40,609 nucleotides of DNA from an uncultured Burkholderiales bacterium (GTDB taxonomy: Bacteria; Pseudomonadota; Gammaproteobacteria; Burkholderiales; Burkholderiaceae_C), in contig CAJAYT010000111.1 of assembly GCA_903949285.1 (NCBI GenBank), positions 1 to 40,609 of the forward strand, written 5' to 3'. This document shows positions 7,688 through 18,642 of the stretch, piece after piece (the stretch's first letter is position 1; each line of letters opens with the position of its first letter). The notes under the pieces were generated by a model. That model made no database searches, was not told where the DNA came from, and was given only the letters and a program-made list of their open reading frames with translations. A program made the position numbers and the translations under genes.

Positions 7688-10372
7688 ATGACCCAGTTTG
7701 CCAAAGAAACTTTGCCCATCAGCCTCGAGGAGGAGATGCGCCGTAGTTATCTCGATTACGCAATGAGCGTGATTGTTGGTCGCGCACTCCCAGACGCTAG
7801 AGACGGATTAAAACCAGTGCACCGTCGCGTTTTGTTTGCGATGCACGAGTTAAACAATGACTGGAACAGACCTTACAAGAAATCTGCTCGTATCGTTGGA
7901 GACGTCATCGGTAAGTACCACCCTCACGGGGATAGTGCTGTGTACGACACTATTGTCCGTATGGCCCAGGACTTCTCTCTTAGGCATATGCTCGTCGATG
8001 GCCAAGGCAACTTTGGCTCCGTTGACGGAGATAACGCCGCGGCCATGCGTTACACGGAAATTCGCTTGGCAAAAATTGCCCACGAGATGCTTGCCGACAT
8101 AGATAAGGAGACAGTTGATTTTGGTCCTAACTATGACGGAAGCGAAAAAGAACCTTTGGTTTTACCCAGCAAGATTCCAAACCTACTCGTTAACGGATCG
8201 TCTGGCATTGCTGTTGGTATGGCGACCAACATCCCCCCCCATAATTTGAATGAGGTTGTAGACGCCTGTATTCATCTACTCAAAAACCCAGGCGCCAGTA
8301 TTGACGAGTTGATGGAGTTTGTTCCAGCGCCTGATTTTCCAACTTCGGGCATCATCTACGGCGTCCAAGGGGTAAAGGAAGGCTACAGAACCGGGCGCGG
8401 GCGTATTATCATGCGCGCCAAATGCCACTTTGAAGATATAGACAAGGGGCAACGCCAATCCATCATCGTTGATGAGATCCCTTACCAAGTCAACAAAAAG
8501 ACTTTGCTCGAGAGGATTGCAGAACTTGTCAATGAGAAGAAGATTGAAGGCATCAGCCACCTTCAAGATGAATCAGACAAATCTGGCATGCGAGTTGTAA
8601 TTGAACTCAAACGAGGTGAAGTGCCTGAAGTAGTGCTCAATAACCTTTACAAACTCACGCAACTTCAAGACACCTTTGGTATGAATATGGTGGCGCTCCT
8701 CGACGGGCAACCCAAACTTTGTAACCTCAAAGACCTGATTGATATTTTCCTCCAGCACCGACGTGAAGTCGTGACAAGACGCACCGTCTTCAATCTTCGC
8801 AAAGCTCGCGATAGAGGGCATGTGCTTGAAGGCCTGGCGGTTGCTTTAGCCAATATTGATGAGTTCATCTCTATTATTAGAGCCGCACCGACTCCTCCTG
8901 TTGCCAAAGCAGAGTTGATGACCCGCAGCTGGGACAGTGGCTTGGTGCGTGAGATGTTGACTCGTACACGCGCTGACGGCGCAAGCATCAACGCTCAAGA
9001 CTACAGACCTGAGGGGTTACAAAAAGATTGGGGCATGGGCGCTGACGGTCTATACAGACTCAGCGAGACTCAGGCGCAAGAAATATTGCAAATGCGTTTG
9101 CAACGTTTGACGGGACTCGAGCAAGACAAAATCATCAACGAATACAAAGATGTGATGGCCGAAATTGACGATTTGCTCGACATATTGGCCAAATCTGAGC
9201 GCGTTTCGTCCATCATCGGTGATGAATTAAGTGCTGTTAAAGAAGAATTTGGTCAAACTAAACTCGGCGCGAGACGCAGCCTCATTGAGCACAACGCTCA
9301 GGACCTAGCAACGGAAGATTTGATAACCCCAACCGACATGGTTGTGACGCTCTCCCACTCTGGTTATATCAAGAGCCAACCTTTGTCTGAATACCGGGCT
9401 ATCAAACGCGGTGGCCGAGGCAAGCAAGCAACCGTAACCAAGGAAGATGACTGGATTGAGCAATTATTTGTAGCCAACACTCACGATTGGCTCCTTTGCT
9501 TTTCAAACCGAGGGCGCATGTATTGGTTGAAGGTTTGGGAGGTTCCAGCTGGCTCAAGGGGCTCACGAGGACGTCCCATTGTGAACATGTTCCCACTTGG
9601 CGAAGGTGAGAAGATCAACGTCGTTCTGGCACTGACCGGAAACTTTAGGAGTTTCCCTGCCGATCACTATGTCTTCATGGGAACTTCCATGGGCACAGTG
9701 AAAAAGACTTCACTGGATGATTTTTCAAATCCAAGGAAAGCAGGGATCATTGCTGTTGACTTGGATGATGGGGACTTCCTGATTGGTGCCGCATTAACCG
9801 ACGGCAAACACGATGTCATGCTCTTCAGCGACGGGGGTAAAGCGGTTCGTTTTGATGAAAACGATGTTCGCCCCATGGGAAGAAATGCCCGCGGCGTAAG
9901 AGGAATGATGCTTGATGAGGGGCAACATGTGATTGCCATGCTCGTAGCTGAGGATGAGGAACAAAGTGTTCTCACAGCTACGGAGAATGGGTACGGCAAA
10001 CGAACCTCCATCGCAGAGTACACTCGCCACGGACGAGGAACCAAGGGCATGATTGCTATTCAACAATCAGAGCGCAACGGCAAAGTGGTTGCGGCCACTC
10101 TCGTGCATGCCAAAGATGAAATCATGTTGATCAGTGACAGGGGCGTTCTCATTCGAACACGCGTGTCAGAAATCAGAGAGATGGGACGCGCGACTCAGGG
10201 CGTAACCCTCATTGGTCTTGACGAAGGATCTAAACTGAGTGGAGTCCAACGCATTGCAGAAAATGATGCTCAAAACTCAGATCCAGAGGCGGATCCAACT
10301 GAAGAGCAGGGCAACGCGGGGGATACGCCAGAGGGCGAATCAGGCCCGAGCAATCCAGGCTCAAATGCATGA
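7688..10372 (+). CDS. gyrA: DNA gyrase subunit A
   Basis: This 894-residue breakage-reunion subunit of DNA gyrase introduces negative supercoils together with GyrB. The catalytic tyrosine is Tyr122 in AAMRYTE. The quinolone-resistance region has Ser83 and Asp87 (HGDSAVYD), the sensitive-type residues. The GyrA box in the C-terminal DNA-wrapping pinwheel is KRGGRGK (573-579), which marks it as gyrase rather than topoisomerase IV ParC. The last 35 residues are a very acidic, disordered tail, as in many gyrases where it tunes supercoiling. No strong Shine-Dalgarno precedes ATG 7688, but the N-terminus [27 protein letters not shown] is the family norm. It heads the gyrA-serC-pheA cluster. Confidence 0.98.
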   Translation: MTQFAKETLPISLEEEMRRSYLDYAMSVIVGRALPDARDGLKPVHRRVLFAMHELNNDWNRPYKKSARIVGDVIGKYHPHGDSAVYDTIVRMAQDFSLRHMLVDGQGNFGSVDGDNAAAMRYTEIRLAKIAHEMLADIDKETVDFGPNYDGSEKEPLVLPSKIPNLLVNGSSGIAVGMATNIPPHNLNEVVDACIHLLKNPGASIDELMEFVPAPDFPTSGIIYGVQGVKEGYRTGRGRIIMRAKCHFEDIDKGQRQSIIVDEIPYQVNKKTLLERIAELVNEKKIEGISHLQDESDKSGMRVVIELKRGEVPEVVLNNLYKLTQLQDTFGMNMVALLDGQPKLCNLKDLIDIFLQHRREVVTRRTVFNLRKARDRGHVLEGLAVALANIDEFISIIRAAPTPPVAKAELMTRSWDSGLVREMLTRTRADGASINAQDYRPEGLQKDWGMGADGLYRLSETQAQEILQMRLQRLTGLEQDKIINEYKDVMAEIDDLLDILAKSERVSSIIGDELSAVKEEFGQTKLGARRSLIEHNAQDLATEDLITPTDMVVTLSHSGYIKSQPLSEYRAIKRGGRGKQATVTKEDDWIEQLFVANTHDWLLCFSNRGRMYWLKVWEVPAGSRGSRGRPIVNMFPLGEGEKINVVLALTGNFRSFPADHYVFMGTSMGTVKKTSLDDFSNPRKAGIIAVDLDDGDFLIGAALTDGKHDVMLFSDGGKAVRFDENDVRPMGRNARGVRGMMLDEGQHVIAMLVAEDEEQSVLTATENGYGKRTSIAEYTRHGRGTKGMIAIQQSERNGKVVAATLVHAKDEIMLISDRGVLIRTRVSEIREMGRATQGVTLIGLDEGSKLSGVQRIAENDAQNSDPEADPTEEQGNAGDTPEGESGPSNPGSNA

Positions 10373-10394
10373 TCTGTTTGGCGTCTGCACAGAC

Positions 10395-10468
10395 CTTAGA
10401 AACTGAAAGCAACCTCGCAGGAATTTCAAACCTCCTTCTTGCAAGCGTTCCTTTCAGTGATTTCTAAG
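10395..10468 (+). other. Large hairpin between gyrA and serC
   Basis: CTTAGAAACTGAAAG (10395-10409) pairs with CTTTCAGTGATTTCTAAG (10451-10468) over 15 bp with a 3-base bulge. Inside it a second stem GCAGGAA/TTCTTGC (10417-10423 with 10436-10442) forms with one G.U pair. It is not followed by a T-run, so it does not look like a simple terminator. It may stabilise or process the gyrA transcript; the function is unknown. Confidence 0.55.
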
Positions 10469-10555
10469 ATGCGTCCATCCAAGATTGCTGGGTCACTGAT
10501 AACAATTTCAAGCTCTACTTTTTTCGCTCCCATAAAAACCTACTACCCTCACCAT

Positions 10556-10589
10556 CTCATGCAAGGACAGCTTAACCTGCTTGCATGAG
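10556..10589 (+). other. Perfect 10-bp stem-loop in the serC leader
   Basis: CTCATGCAAG (10556-10565) and CTTGCATGAG (10580-10589) are perfect inverted repeats with a 14-base loop, ending 24 bp before the serC start codon. No T-run follows, so a terminator is unlikely. It could be a protein-binding site or a translation-control hairpin. Confidence 0.5.
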
Positions 10590-10613
10590 GGTTCACAAAA
10601 TAGGCTCATAGAT

Positions 10614-11720
10614 ATGACTCGACCCTATAACTTTTCAGCTGGCCCGGCTGCCATGCCCGAAGAAGTTTTGGAATTGGCTGCTGCAGAAATGCTTGATTGG
10701 CACGGCAGTGGTATGGGTGTTATGGAGATGAGCCATAGGGGCTCTGAATTCATCTCTATTTATGAGCAAGCCGAGAGCGACTTTAGAGAACTTCTAGACA
10801 TCCCTCAAGAATTTAAGATACTCTTTATGCAAGGCGGAGGGCTTGGGGAGAACGCAATCGTCCCCCTGAACCTTTCCAAAGGAGGAGTCATTGATTTTGT
10901 ACTCTCTGGGAGTTGGGGGCAAAAGTCATATAAAGAGGCTGCAAAGTACGCAAAACCACTTATTGCAGCGTCTAGTGAGGAGGCTGGGTTCACGTTCTTT
11001 CCAAACCCAAGTACTTGGTCGCTACACGACTCATCAAGCTATGTTCATCTGTGTACGAACGAGACCATCCACGGCGTAGAGTGTCATATTCTTCCAGATC
11101 TAAAATCAATGGGGTCTAATGCTCCTTTGGTTATTGATTTTTCCTCTCACGTGCTCTCAAGGTCAGTTGACTGGAGTCGCGTCGGTGCGGCGTTTGCGGG
11201 GGCTCAAAAGAACATAGGTCCAGCAGGTCTCACATTGGTTGTTGTTCGCGAAGATTTAATAGGCGACGCCTTGGATATTTGTCCAAGCGCCTTTAACTAC
11301 AAACTCGTTGCGGGTGCTGATTCGATGTACAACACCCCCCCTACATACGGAATCTATATTGCAGGGCTGACCTTTCAGTGGCTCAAGCGTCAAGTAGAAA
11401 ACGGTAAAAGCGGCTTAGAGGCTATAGAGCTTCGAAACAAAACAAAATCTCAACTTTTATACGACTTTTTAGACAACTCCTCTTTTTATGAAAACAAGGT
11501 CGATCATTTGAGCCGGTCTCGGATGAATATTCCATTTTTCCTCAAAGACGAGTCCCGCAATGAAGCGTTCCTCAAAGGAGCAAAGGCCCAGGGACTTTTG
11601 CAACTCAAAGGGCATAAGTCTGTGGGTGGGATGCGCGCAAGTATCTATAACGCCATGCCAGTGAAAGGCGTTCAAGTTTTAATCGAGTATTTGCGCGAAT
11701 TCGAGCGTGCACATAGCTAA
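10614..11720 (+). CDS. serC: Phosphoserine aminotransferase SerC
   Basis: This 368-residue PLP enzyme makes 3-phosphoserine from 3-phosphohydroxypyruvate and glutamate, for serine, and also acts in pyridoxine synthesis. The N-terminus [15 protein letters not shown] is the family signature. The PLP lysine is Lys199 in [11 protein letters not shown], preceded by DFSSHVLSR. The ATG at 10614 is chosen because the conserved N-terminus begins two residues later; the TTG at 10581 would start inside the leader stem-loop and add 11 unconserved residues. A weak AGG lies upstream. It is followed by pheA after 85 bp, consistent with the serC-pheA-tyrA-aroA amino-acid cluster. Confidence 0.97.
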   Translation: MTRPYNFSAGPAAMPEEVLELAAAEMLDWHGSGMGVMEMSHRGSEFISIYEQAESDFRELLDIPQEFKILFMQGGGLGENAIVPLNLSKGGVIDFVLSGSWGQKSYKEAAKYAKPLIAASSEEAGFTFFPNPSTWSLHDSSSYVHLCTNETIHGVECHILPDLKSMGSNAPLVIDFSSHVLSRSVDWSRVGAAFAGAQKNIGPAGLTLVVVREDLIGDALDICPSAFNYKLVAGADSMYNTPPTYGIYIAGLTFQWLKRQVENGKSGLEAIELRNKTKSQLLYDFLDNSSFYENKVDHLSRSRMNIPFFLKDESRNEAFLKGAKAQGLLQLKGHKSVGGMRASIYNAMPVKGVQVLIEYLREFERAHS

Positions 11721-11805
11721 ACATTAAGCGTTGTTTTGGAATCTCCTCGCCAAGTTACCTACAATCTAAGCTCATAACCGCCACCTACAAGAGGCTTTCA
11801 TATCT

Positions 11806-12927
11806 ATGGACACTAACAAGCCCACCCCCCCCGCCAAAGCCACTCCAGAGAATGGATTGGCTGAGCTGCGCGTGCAGATTGACTCTTTGGACCAGCGCTT
11901 ACTAGATTTGCTTAATGAACGCGCCCGCGTTGCAGAAAAGGTAGGCGAGATCAAGCGCGCTGAGGGAACACCTTTTTACAGACCTGACCGAGTTGCTCAG
12001 GTGCTTCAAAAAATGGAGAACGCCAACCGTGGGCCCCTTCAAAACAAACATATCGCAAGTATTTGGCGCGAGATAACCTCGGCTTGCCTGGCGCTTGAGG
12101 CGCCCCAGCGTGTTGCTGTCTTGGGGCCTCAAGGCACCTTTTGTGAGCAAGCCGCTATAGAGTACTTTGGCAGTGCTGCCGAACTCATTTACTGCTCCAA
12201 CTTTGATGAAGTATTTCACGCAACCACGGCTGGAACGACGCAGTACGGCGTGGTCGGTGTGGAGAACTCGACCGAGGGCGCTGTTGCTCGCTCGCTTGAT
12301 TTATTTCTTCGCTCCCCAGTCCATGTGATCGGTGAGATTAGTTTACTCATCAGACATAATTTAATGCGCCAAACCCCCTCGCTTGAGGGGATCGAAGTCG
12401 TCCTCGCCCACCCACAGGCCTTAGCGCAGTGCCAAGGCTGGCTGAGCCAGCACTTACCGCGCGCTGAAAGACGTGCAGTCTCGAGCAACGCCGAAGGAGC
12501 TCGCTTAGCGGCGACGAATCCTGCTTGGGCCGGACTTGCGAGTGAGCGAGCTGCGGCGCAATTTGGACTTCACATCGTGGCTCACGCCATTCAAGACGAG
12601 GCATACAACAGAACACGTTTCTCTATCATCTGTTTACCCCAAACCCTCAATACACCCGCAGCTACGGGTAAAGACTGTACGAGCCTAGTTGTCTCAGTCC
12701 CTAACCGTCCAGGTGCGGTTCACGATTTATTGGTACCACTTAAAAATAACGGTGTATCGATGACACGCTTTGAATCTAGGCCTGCAAAGTCCGGACAGTG
12801 GGAGTATTTCTTTTATATTGATATCCAGGGGCACATTAGCGAGACTCCTGTAAAAAAAGCACTTGATGATTTGAAAGAGCTGTGCGCTTTTTACAAAGTT
12901 CTCGGATCCTATCCTGTCAGCGAATAA
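11806..12927 (+). CDS. pheA: Bifunctional chorismate mutase / prephenate dehydratase (P-protein)
   Basis: This 373-residue enzyme converts chorismate to prephenate and then phenylpyruvate for phenylalanine. An AroQ-type chorismate mutase domain covers about 18-100 (LRVQIDSLDQRLLDLLNERARVA). A prephenate dehydratase domain covers about 104-285 (VAVLGPQGTF, GVVGVENSTEGAV, and the NRTRF catalytic TRF motif). A C-terminal ACT domain follows (NRPGAVHDLL, ESRP), where phenylalanine is expected to bind and inhibit. Length and order are standard for betaproteobacteria. The proline-rich start (MDTNKPTPPAK) is unconserved. It lies 46 bp before tyrA; no hisC intervenes, unlike in some Burkholderiales. 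Confidence 0.97.
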   Translation: MDTNKPTPPAKATPENGLAELRVQIDSLDQRLLDLLNERARVAEKVGEIKRAEGTPFYRPDRVAQVLQKMENANRGPLQNKHIASIWREITSACLALEAPQRVAVLGPQGTFCEQAAIEYFGSAAELIYCSNFDEVFHATTAGTTQYGVVGVENSTEGAVARSLDLFLRSPVHVIGEISLLIRHNLMRQTPSLEGIEVVLAHPQALAQCQGWLSQHLPRAERRAVSSNAEGARLAATNPAWAGLASERAAAQFGLHIVAHAIQDEAYNRTRFSIICLPQTLNTPAATGKDCTSLVVSVPNRPGAVHDLLVPLKNNGVSMTRFESRPAKSGQWEYFFYIDIQGHISETPVKKALDDLKELCAFYKVLGSYPVSE

Positions 12928-12973
12928 AAGCTGTTGCAATCGCTCTTAAAGAGCTCCTTCATTTTTTGATTTC

Positions 12974-13837
12974 ATGTTTAAACAGTTAGGTCTTATTGGT
13001 TGTGGCTTGATCGGTGGATCTTTCGCACTTGCATTAAAAAAAGCAGGCCTGGTTGAGCATGTGTGCGGATATAGCGCGACAGAACAAACAACAAAACTGG
13101 CAAAAGATCTAGGCGTGATTGACACCCAGTGTATGGACGCGTCCTCGGCTGTAAAAGGCTCAGATCTCTTACTGATTGCAATCCCTGTTCAAGCAGTTGA
13201 GGGTTGCTTAAGAGAGATTGCCCCCTATATTGAACACGGGTGCTTGGTAATGGATGTTGGATCTACAAAAGAAAACATCGCTCAAGCTGCTCTTGCTTTT
13301 TTAGGAAATAAGCTACCTCAGTTTGTCCCTGCGCATCCGATAGCAGGCAAAGAGCTGACCGGGGTGGCACAGGCAAGCGCTGAATTATTTCAAAATCGCC
13401 CCTTAATACTCACACCCCTGTTAAAAACACAACAGGACCTGGTTGAAAAAGCAGATCAGGTTTGGACGCTGCTTGGCTCTAAAGTCCACCGGATGAGCCC
13501 ACAAGCTCATGATGCAGCGTTCGCTGCGGTCAGTCACCTCCCCCATTTGATCGCCTTTGCCTACATGAACGGTCTGGTCAAACAGCATGAGCATGAGCAG
13601 TTTATGTCCGTTGCTGGACCTGGGTTCAGGGACTTCTCCAGAATTGCAGGGAGCGATCCCAAGGTGTGGCGTGATATTTTCTTTGCCAACCCTTCAAATC
13701 TCAAACAACAAATCGCACTTTTTAAGACTGAACTCGAAGCTATTGAAAGACTTGTTGACATAAAAGACTCAGCGGCTCTGATCAAATTCATTGAAGTCTC
13801 GCAACGAGCCAGAAACGAATGGAGCATTAATAACTAA
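12974..13837 (+). CDS. tyrA: Prephenate dehydrogenase (TyrA)
   Basis: This 287-residue NAD(P)-dependent enzyme oxidises prephenate (or arogenate) to the tyrosine precursor. The Rossmann motif is LIGCGLIGGSFALALKKAG at 6-24. Conserved stretches DVGSTKENI, FVPAHPIAGKE and FAAVSHLPHLIAFA (catalytic His region) are present. It is a stand-alone TyrA without a fused chorismate mutase, the usual betaproteobacterial form. Whether it prefers NAD and prephenate or arogenate cannot be told. It sits between pheA and aroA on the same strand, so tyrosine and phenylalanine branches are probably co-expressed. Confidence 0.95.
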   Translation: MFKQLGLIGCGLIGGSFALALKKAGLVEHVCGYSATEQTTKLAKDLGVIDTQCMDASSAVKGSDLLLIAIPVQAVEGCLREIAPYIEHGCLVMDVGSTKENIAQAALAFLGNKLPQFVPAHPIAGKELTGVAQASAELFQNRPLILTPLLKTQQDLVEKADQVWTLLGSKVHRMSPQAHDAAFAAVSHLPHLIAFAYMNGLVKQHEHEQFMSVAGPGFRDFSRIAGSDPKVWRDIFFANPSNLKQQIALFKTELEAIERLVDIKDSAALIKFIEVSQRARNEWSINN

Positions 13838-13907
13838 CGAGCAGTAATGCCGCGGGCTGTAAAGATCCAAGCATTTTTTTCTTGTTCGTTTTATTTTTTA
13901 ACAAAGC

Positions 13908-15959
13908 ATGTACAACCTCCCCAATCTGGATATTCCTTTCATCGATACTGCAAATGGGACGGTCCAATTACCAGGCTCAAAGAGCATCTCCAACCGGGTC
14001 CTTTTGCTAGCGGCTCTGAGTGAGGGGACCACCAAGGTTCAAGGCCTGTTGGATTCGGATGACACTCAAGTCATGCTAGAGGCGCTCAAGCAAATGGGTT
14101 GCGCGCTTGAGCGTGAAGGCCAGGATTTATTGATCACTGGCATCGATGAGTCACTCGTTCAAAGGAGCTTACTCAGTCCTCTTGATTTATTCTTAGGCAA
14201 CGCGGGCACCGCGATGCGCCCCTTAACAGCCGCACTAGCGGTGATGGGAGTTAGCGCAAAGGTACACGGTGTTCCCCGCATGCACGAAAGGCCTATTGGC
14301 GATTTGGTTGAGGCACTCATACAAATGGGTTGCTCCATCGATTACTTAGGCGTCAAGGGATATCCCCCCCTGCGCCTGAATGCGAGGAATGAGCAACAAC
14401 AAAAAGCGTTTGAACTCAACTTGAAAAATCCCATCTCTGTTCGAGGCGATGTATCGAGTCAATTTTTAACCGCTCTATTAATGTCACTCCCCATAGCGGC
14501 GAAGGAAGATATTTGCATTGAAGTTGTGGGTGAATTGATATCAAAACCTTATATAGATATCACCCTAAAAATGCTTGAACAGTTTGGTATCCCCGTTCTT
14601 AAGGATGGGTTCAAGCGCTTTGTCATTCCCAAAAACAGCGCTTACCGTAGCCCCGTAAAGATAGACGTTGAAGCTGATGCGTCCTCAGCCAGTTATTTTA
14701 TTGCGCTTGGCGCTTTGGGTGCCTACGGTGCGATTGATTTGAGCGCGAACACCTCTCGATTTGTTCGCATTGAAGGTGTTGGAGCCAACTCCATTCAAGG
14801 TGACATAGCTTTTACAAAAGCCGCACAGGCGATGGGCGCTCAGGTTGAGAGCGGGGCGAACTGGATACAAACTCGCCGAGGAGCTTGGCCACTTAAAGCG
14901 ATTGATATGGATTGCAACCAAATTCCAGACGCGGCAATGACACTTGCTGTGATGGCCCTCTTTGCCGATGGCCCCTCAACGCTGAGGAATATTGGGAGTT
15001 GGCGCGTTAAGGAAACAGACCGCATTCACGCCGTAGCAACAGAGTGTCGCAAACTAGGTGCCGAAGTCTTAGAAGGACCCGATTGGATCACCATTTCGCC
15101 CATCAAACCGGGCTCATGGAGAAAAGCGAGTATTCACACCTATGATGATCACCGAATGGCGATGTGCTTTTCTTTGACCGCTCTCAATCCAGACCGAATT
15201 GGAGTCACGATTGAAGATCCCAAGTGCGTTGGCAAGACCTTTCCAGAATATTTTGAAGCCCTTTTCACTCTTTGCAAGAGCCTCAGCGCACAAATTCCAG
15301 TTCTGTGCGTAGACGGGCCCTCGGCCTCAGGGAAAGGCACCCTCTCCTCTCAACTCGCTGAGCAACTCGGCTACCACTACCTAGACTCGGGGGCCCTTTA
15401 CAGGGTGAGCGCTTACGCAGCCTTGCAAGCGGGCATTGCCTTAGAAATGGTCAATGAAGCTCAACTCTCAACGCTTGTTAGGAACCTTGAGCTTGAATTC
15501 AGAGGTGAGCACATACTTCTCTCGGGAGTTGATGTTTCTGAGGCCATTCGGACGGAGGAAGGCGGGATCAACGCCTCCAAAATATCAGTTATCCCGGGGG
15601 TCAGAAGTGCATTGGTGGAACTTCAACACAGTTTTAGAAAACTACCCGGATTGGTCGCTGACGGGCGAGACATGGGGACTGTGATCTTTCCTGATGCGAC
15701 GTTGAAGGTATTTTTGACTGCAGGCGCTATGGAACGGGCAAAAAGGCGACATAAGCAATTGATTTCAAAAGGAATTCAGGCTAAAATAGAAGACCTTTTT
15801 GCGGATTTAGAGGCTCGGGACTTACGCGACAGTACGCGCAGTGTTGCTCCCCTAACACCCGCAGCTGAGGCTCGCCATTTAGACAATTCCAGTTTATCCA
15901 TTGAGGATTCAGTGAAACTGGTGATGTCTTGGTGGCAGGACAGGCGTTGGAATTATTAA
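13908..15959 (+). CDS. aroA-cmk: Fused EPSP synthase (AroA) and cytidylate kinase (Cmk)
   Basis: A single 683-residue frame holds two complete enzymes. Residues 1-455 are 5-enolpyruvylshikimate-3-phosphate synthase: [10 protein letters not shown] at 21-30, [11 protein letters not shown] at 96-106, catalytic Asp341 in IPDAAMT, and RVKETDRI at 366-373. Residues 463-683 are CMP/dCMP kinase: P-loop GPSASGKGT (470-478), then YLDSGALYR and the [13 protein letters not shown] motif. No stop or frameshift lies between them; the linker is only about 8 residues. The same fusion is annotated in a number of betaproteobacteria, so it is likely real and not an assembly error. It joins aromatic synthesis to the cmk-rpsA pair found widely in proteobacteria. 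Transcription probably continues into rpsA. Confidence 0.95.
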   Translation: MYNLPNLDIPFIDTANGTVQLPGSKSISNRVLLLAALSEGTTKVQGLLDSDDTQVMLEALKQMGCALEREGQDLLITGIDESLVQRSLLSPLDLFLGNAGTAMRPLTAALAVMGVSAKVHGVPRMHERPIGDLVEALIQMGCSIDYLGVKGYPPLRLNARNEQQQKAFELNLKNPISVRGDVSSQFLTALLMSLPIAAKEDICIEVVGELISKPYIDITLKMLEQFGIPVLKDGFKRFVIPKNSAYRSPVKIDVEADASSASYFIALGALGAYGAIDLSANTSRFVRIEGVGANSIQGDIAFTKAAQAMGAQVESGANWIQTRRGAWPLKAIDMDCNQIPDAAMTLAVMALFADGPSTLRNIGSWRVKETDRIHAVATECRKLGAEVLEGPDWITISPIKPGSWRKASIHTYDDHRMAMCFSLTALNPDRIGVTIEDPKCVGKTFPEYFEALFTLCKSLSAQIPVLCVDGPSASGKGTLSSQLAEQLGYHYLDSGALYRVSAYAALQAGIALEMVNEAQLSTLVRNLELEFRGEHILLSGVDVSEAIRTEEGGINASKISVIPGVRSALVELQHSFRKLPGLVADGRDMGTVIFPDATLKVFLTAGAMERAKRRHKQLISKGIQAKIEDLFADLEARDLRDSTRSVAPLTPAAEARHLDNSSLSIEDSVKLVMSWWQDRRWNY

Positions 15960-16199
15960 TCTCTTATTCCTCAGGTTACAAAGCCTAGGTTTGGGCTTTA
16001 GTAGCTAGTAGCGCTTGTTTTGTGCGGCCCACACCGCTCCTTCCCGCGCGTCTTGCGCATCGGTGGTGTGGATCATCAACTTAACCCCGCGGGTACAACC
16101 TCCCGCAAAACACCGTTGTCGATTGGAACTTAATGTGCTGCTGTTCTACCCAGAAAAGCTGACACGTTAACCTTGATTGCACGGTTTAGGAAACCTTTT
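15960..16199 (+). promoter_or_regulatory. Structured leader of rpsA
   Basis: This 240-bp gap before rpsA is rich in pairing. CCACACC (16029-16035) pairs with GGTGTGG (16065-16071) around an inner GCGC/GCGC hairpin (16046-16058), and a further GC-rich block follows at 16085-16107. In Gammaproteobacteria S1 represses its own mRNA through leader hairpins. A similar role here is inference; the structures themselves are visible. Confidence 0.45.
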
Positions 16200-17894
16200 A
16201 TGTCAGAATCTTTTGCCGCCCTATTTGAAGAATCACTAAAGCGCTCAGAAATGCGTACTGGTGAAGTTATCACTGCTGAAGTGGTACGTGTTGAACACAA
16301 TCACGTTGTGGTTAATGCGGGTCTTAAATCAGAGGCTTATGTACCTATTGAAGAATTTAAAAACGATCTCGGCGAGATCGAAGTGCAAGCGGGTGACTTT
16401 GTCTCCGTTGCCATTAGCAGTGTCGAGAATGGCTACGGGGACACCATCCTGAGTCGTGATACAGCGAAACGCCTAGCCTCATGGCTCTCCCTTGAGAAAG
16501 CGCTTGAGTCCGGCGAGTTTGTGAGCGGAACGACAAGTGGCAAAGTAAAAGGCGGATTGACAGTTCTGGTCAACGGCATTCGCGCCTTCCTTCCTGGATC
16601 CCTCATCGACACACGTCCTATCAAGGATTTGAGTCCCTTTGAGAACAAGACCATGGAGTTCAAGGTCATCAAACTTGACCGTAAACGCAATAACGTTGTG
16701 CTGAGCCGTCGCGCAGTGATTGAAGCCTCCATGGGCGAAGAGCGCGCTAAGTTGATGGACACACTCAAAGAAGGCTCTGTTGTCCACGGTGTCGTTAAAA
16801 ACATCACAGAATACGGTGCATTCGTTGACTTGGGTGGCATTGATGGTCTGTTGCACATTACCGATATGGCCTGGAGACGCGTACGCCATCCAAGCGAAGT
16901 GGTGCAAGCTGGACAAGAAATTACAGCCAAAATCCTTAAATTTGATACCGACAAAAACCGCGTATCGCTGGGCCTCAAGCAAATGGGCGATGATCCTTGG
17001 ATGGGCGTTGCAAGACGTTACCCACAAAGCACTCGCATGTTTGGAAAGGTCACCAATATTGCTGATTACGGAGCATTCGTAGAGCTCGAGCCAGGCATTG
17101 AAGGTTTGGTGCACGTCTCTGAGATGGACTGGACCAACAAGAACGTTGCCCCAAGCAAAATCGTTGCTTTAGGCGATGAAGTAGAAGTGATGGTTCTTGA
17201 GATTGATGAGGACAAACGCCGCATCTCCTTAGGTATGAAGCAGTGCCGTGCTAACCCATGGCAAGAATTCTCACAAGATACCAAGCGCGGTGACCGCGTT
17301 AAAGGTCCGATCAAATCAATCACAGACTTCGGTGTGTTTGTTGGTTTGGCCGCTGGAATCGACGGTTTGGTCCACTTGTCAGACTTGTCTTGGAACGAGA
17401 CAGGCGAGGCTGCAGTGCGCAATTACAAGAAGGGTCAAGAGGTTGAGGCAGTTGTGCTCGCCGTTGACGTCGAGCGTGAGCGTATCTCCTTGGGTATCAA
17501 ACAACTTGATGCGGACCCCTACACCACCTTCGTTTCTGTGAACGAAAAAGGGCAAATCGTCACTGGTAAAGTAAAAACAGTCGACGCTAAGGGCGCTGAA
17601 ATTGATTTGGGCAATGACGTTTTAGGTTACTTGCGTGTCAGCGAGATCTCACGCGAGAGAATCGAAGACGCTCGTACTGCTCTCAAAGAGGGTGATGAGG
17701 TTACTGCAGTTGTAGTTAACGTGGACAGAAAAACACGCAACATCCAACTCTCAATCAAAGCCAAGGACGCTGCGGACCAACAAGAAGCAATGGCTTCTTT
17801 GAATCAGCAAAGCTCACGCGAGAACGCCGGAACCACAAGTCTTGGTGCCCTCCTCAGAGCTAAGTTGGATACCCCAGAAGACAACCAAGCTTAA
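16200..17894 (+). CDS. rpsA: 30S ribosomal protein S1
   Basis: This 564-residue S1 has six S1/OB-fold RNA-binding repeats. The first two bind the ribosome and the last four hold mRNA for initiation. Repeats are visible through recurrent signatures such as [62 protein letters not shown] and the [16 protein letters not shown] repeat ends. The start is ATG 16200, with AGGA about 8 bases upstream and the expected N-terminus [13 protein letters not shown]; the longer frame from 16173 adds nine unrelated residues. ihfB follows after 30 bp, the classical cmk-rpsA-ihfB order. Confidence 0.98.
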   Translation: MSESFAALFEESLKRSEMRTGEVITAEVVRVEHNHVVVNAGLKSEAYVPIEEFKNDLGEIEVQAGDFVSVAISSVENGYGDTILSRDTAKRLASWLSLEKALESGEFVSGTTSGKVKGGLTVLVNGIRAFLPGSLIDTRPIKDLSPFENKTMEFKVIKLDRKRNNVVLSRRAVIEASMGEERAKLMDTLKEGSVVHGVVKNITEYGAFVDLGGIDGLLHITDMAWRRVRHPSEVVQAGQEITAKILKFDTDKNRVSLGLKQMGDDPWMGVARRYPQSTRMFGKVTNIADYGAFVELEPGIEGLVHVSEMDWTNKNVAPSKIVALGDEVEVMVLEIDEDKRRISLGMKQCRANPWQEFSQDTKRGDRVKGPIKSITDFGVFVGLAAGIDGLVHLSDLSWNETGEAAVRNYKKGQEVEAVVLAVDVERERISLGIKQLDADPYTTFVSVNEKGQIVTGKVKTVDAKGAEIDLGNDVLGYLRVSEISRERIEDARTALKEGDEVTAVVVNVDRKTRNIQLSIKAKDAADQQEAMASLNQQSSRENAGTTSLGALLRAKLDTPEDNQA

Positions 17895-17924
17895 ATTTAA
17901 CTAAGCAAAGTTACAGTCGACAAT

Positions 17925-18236
17925 ATGACTCGAAGCGATTTGGTCGAAGAACTAGCAGCTCAGTTCCCTCAGCTCACGCACAGGGATGCTGAGTTTGCAG
18001 TGAAGGCTCTGCTCGATGCAATGAGCGACGCATTAACGCGTGGCCACCGCATTGAACTTAGAGGTTTCGGTAGTTTTTCGATCAATCGCCGCCCTCCAAG
18101 GCTAGGGAGAAATCCCCGCTCTGGAGAGCAAGTCGCGATCCCTGAGAAAAGAGTTCCTCATTTCAAACCAGGCAAGGCACTCAGAGAGGCGGTGGATGCA
18201 AAAACCGCAACGCTGTTAGCGCCAACACCGAAATGA
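17925..18236 (+). CDS. ihfB: Integration host factor subunit beta
   Basis: This 103-residue DNABII protein pairs with IhfA to bend DNA sharply at specific sites, and serves sigma-54 promoters, recombination and nucleoid structure. Family marks are [25 protein letters not shown] (the DNA-inserting arm with its proline) and [12 protein letters not shown]. The position right after rpsA identifies it as IhfB and not HU. It is relevant to the candidate sigma-54 promoter upstream of glnK in this window. Confidence 0.96.
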   Translation: MTRSDLVEELAAQFPQLTHRDAEFAVKALLDAMSDALTRGHRIELRGFGSFSINRRPPRLGRNPRSGEQVAIPEKRVPHFKPGKALREAVDAKTATLLAPTPK

Positions 18237-18261
18237 CCCCTTAACTCATAAGGAAGATAGA

Positions 18262-18642
18262 TTGAAACACGCACTATGGCTGCTTCGGTGGATTCTGAAG
18301 GCAGCCATTTTTTTTACTTTATTTGCATTTGCCCTCAACAACCAACAAGAGGCAAGCGTCAACCTCTTTTTTGGTCTGAGTTGGCACGCGCCCTTGGTTT
18401 TAATTGTTTTAGCAGTATTTACAATAGGCCTTATAGTGGGCGTTTTGGCAATGGTCCCACGTTGGTGGCGAGTCAGAAAAATTGCTCGTAATCCTAGTCC
18501 AGCCCGGTCACAAGCAGGAGATCTTCAAGTGAGTGTTCCGTCCAACCAACAATCTGCCTCAGGTCAACACGCTGACCTCAGTCACACTGCGGCGACTTCC
18601 AACGTTAATTCACTGCGCGACTCGCGCTTGCCTGGATCATGA
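18262..18642 (+). CDS. lapA: LapA family inner-membrane protein (DUF1049)
   Basis: This 126-residue protein has two membrane segments (about 13-26 and 41-63) and a hydrophilic cytoplasmic tail of about 55 residues. In enterobacteria LapA (YciS) works with LapB in controlling lipopolysaccharide amount through FtsH-dependent LpxC turnover. The start is TTG at 18262, chosen because AAGGAAG lies 6 bases upstream and no ATG fits. The last codons overlap the lapB start (ATGA at 18639-18642), so translation is probably coupled. The tail is longer and more Ser/Gln-rich than in E. coli. Confidence 0.85.
   Translation: MKHALWLLRWILKAAIFFTLFAFALNNQQEASVNLFFGLSWHAPLVLIVLAVFTIGLIVGVLAMVPRWWRVRKIARNPSPARSQAGDLQVSVPSNQQSASGQHADLSHTAATSNVNSLRDSRLPGS

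Noticed and set aside
7746..7960. Quinolone-resistance substitutions in GyrA
   Set aside because: Residues 83 and 87 are Ser and Asp, the sensitive-type residues.
15980..15999. Short stem AAAGCC/GGCTTT after cmk as a terminator
   Set aside because: Only 6 bp and no T-run; cmk-rpsA are usually co-transcribed.
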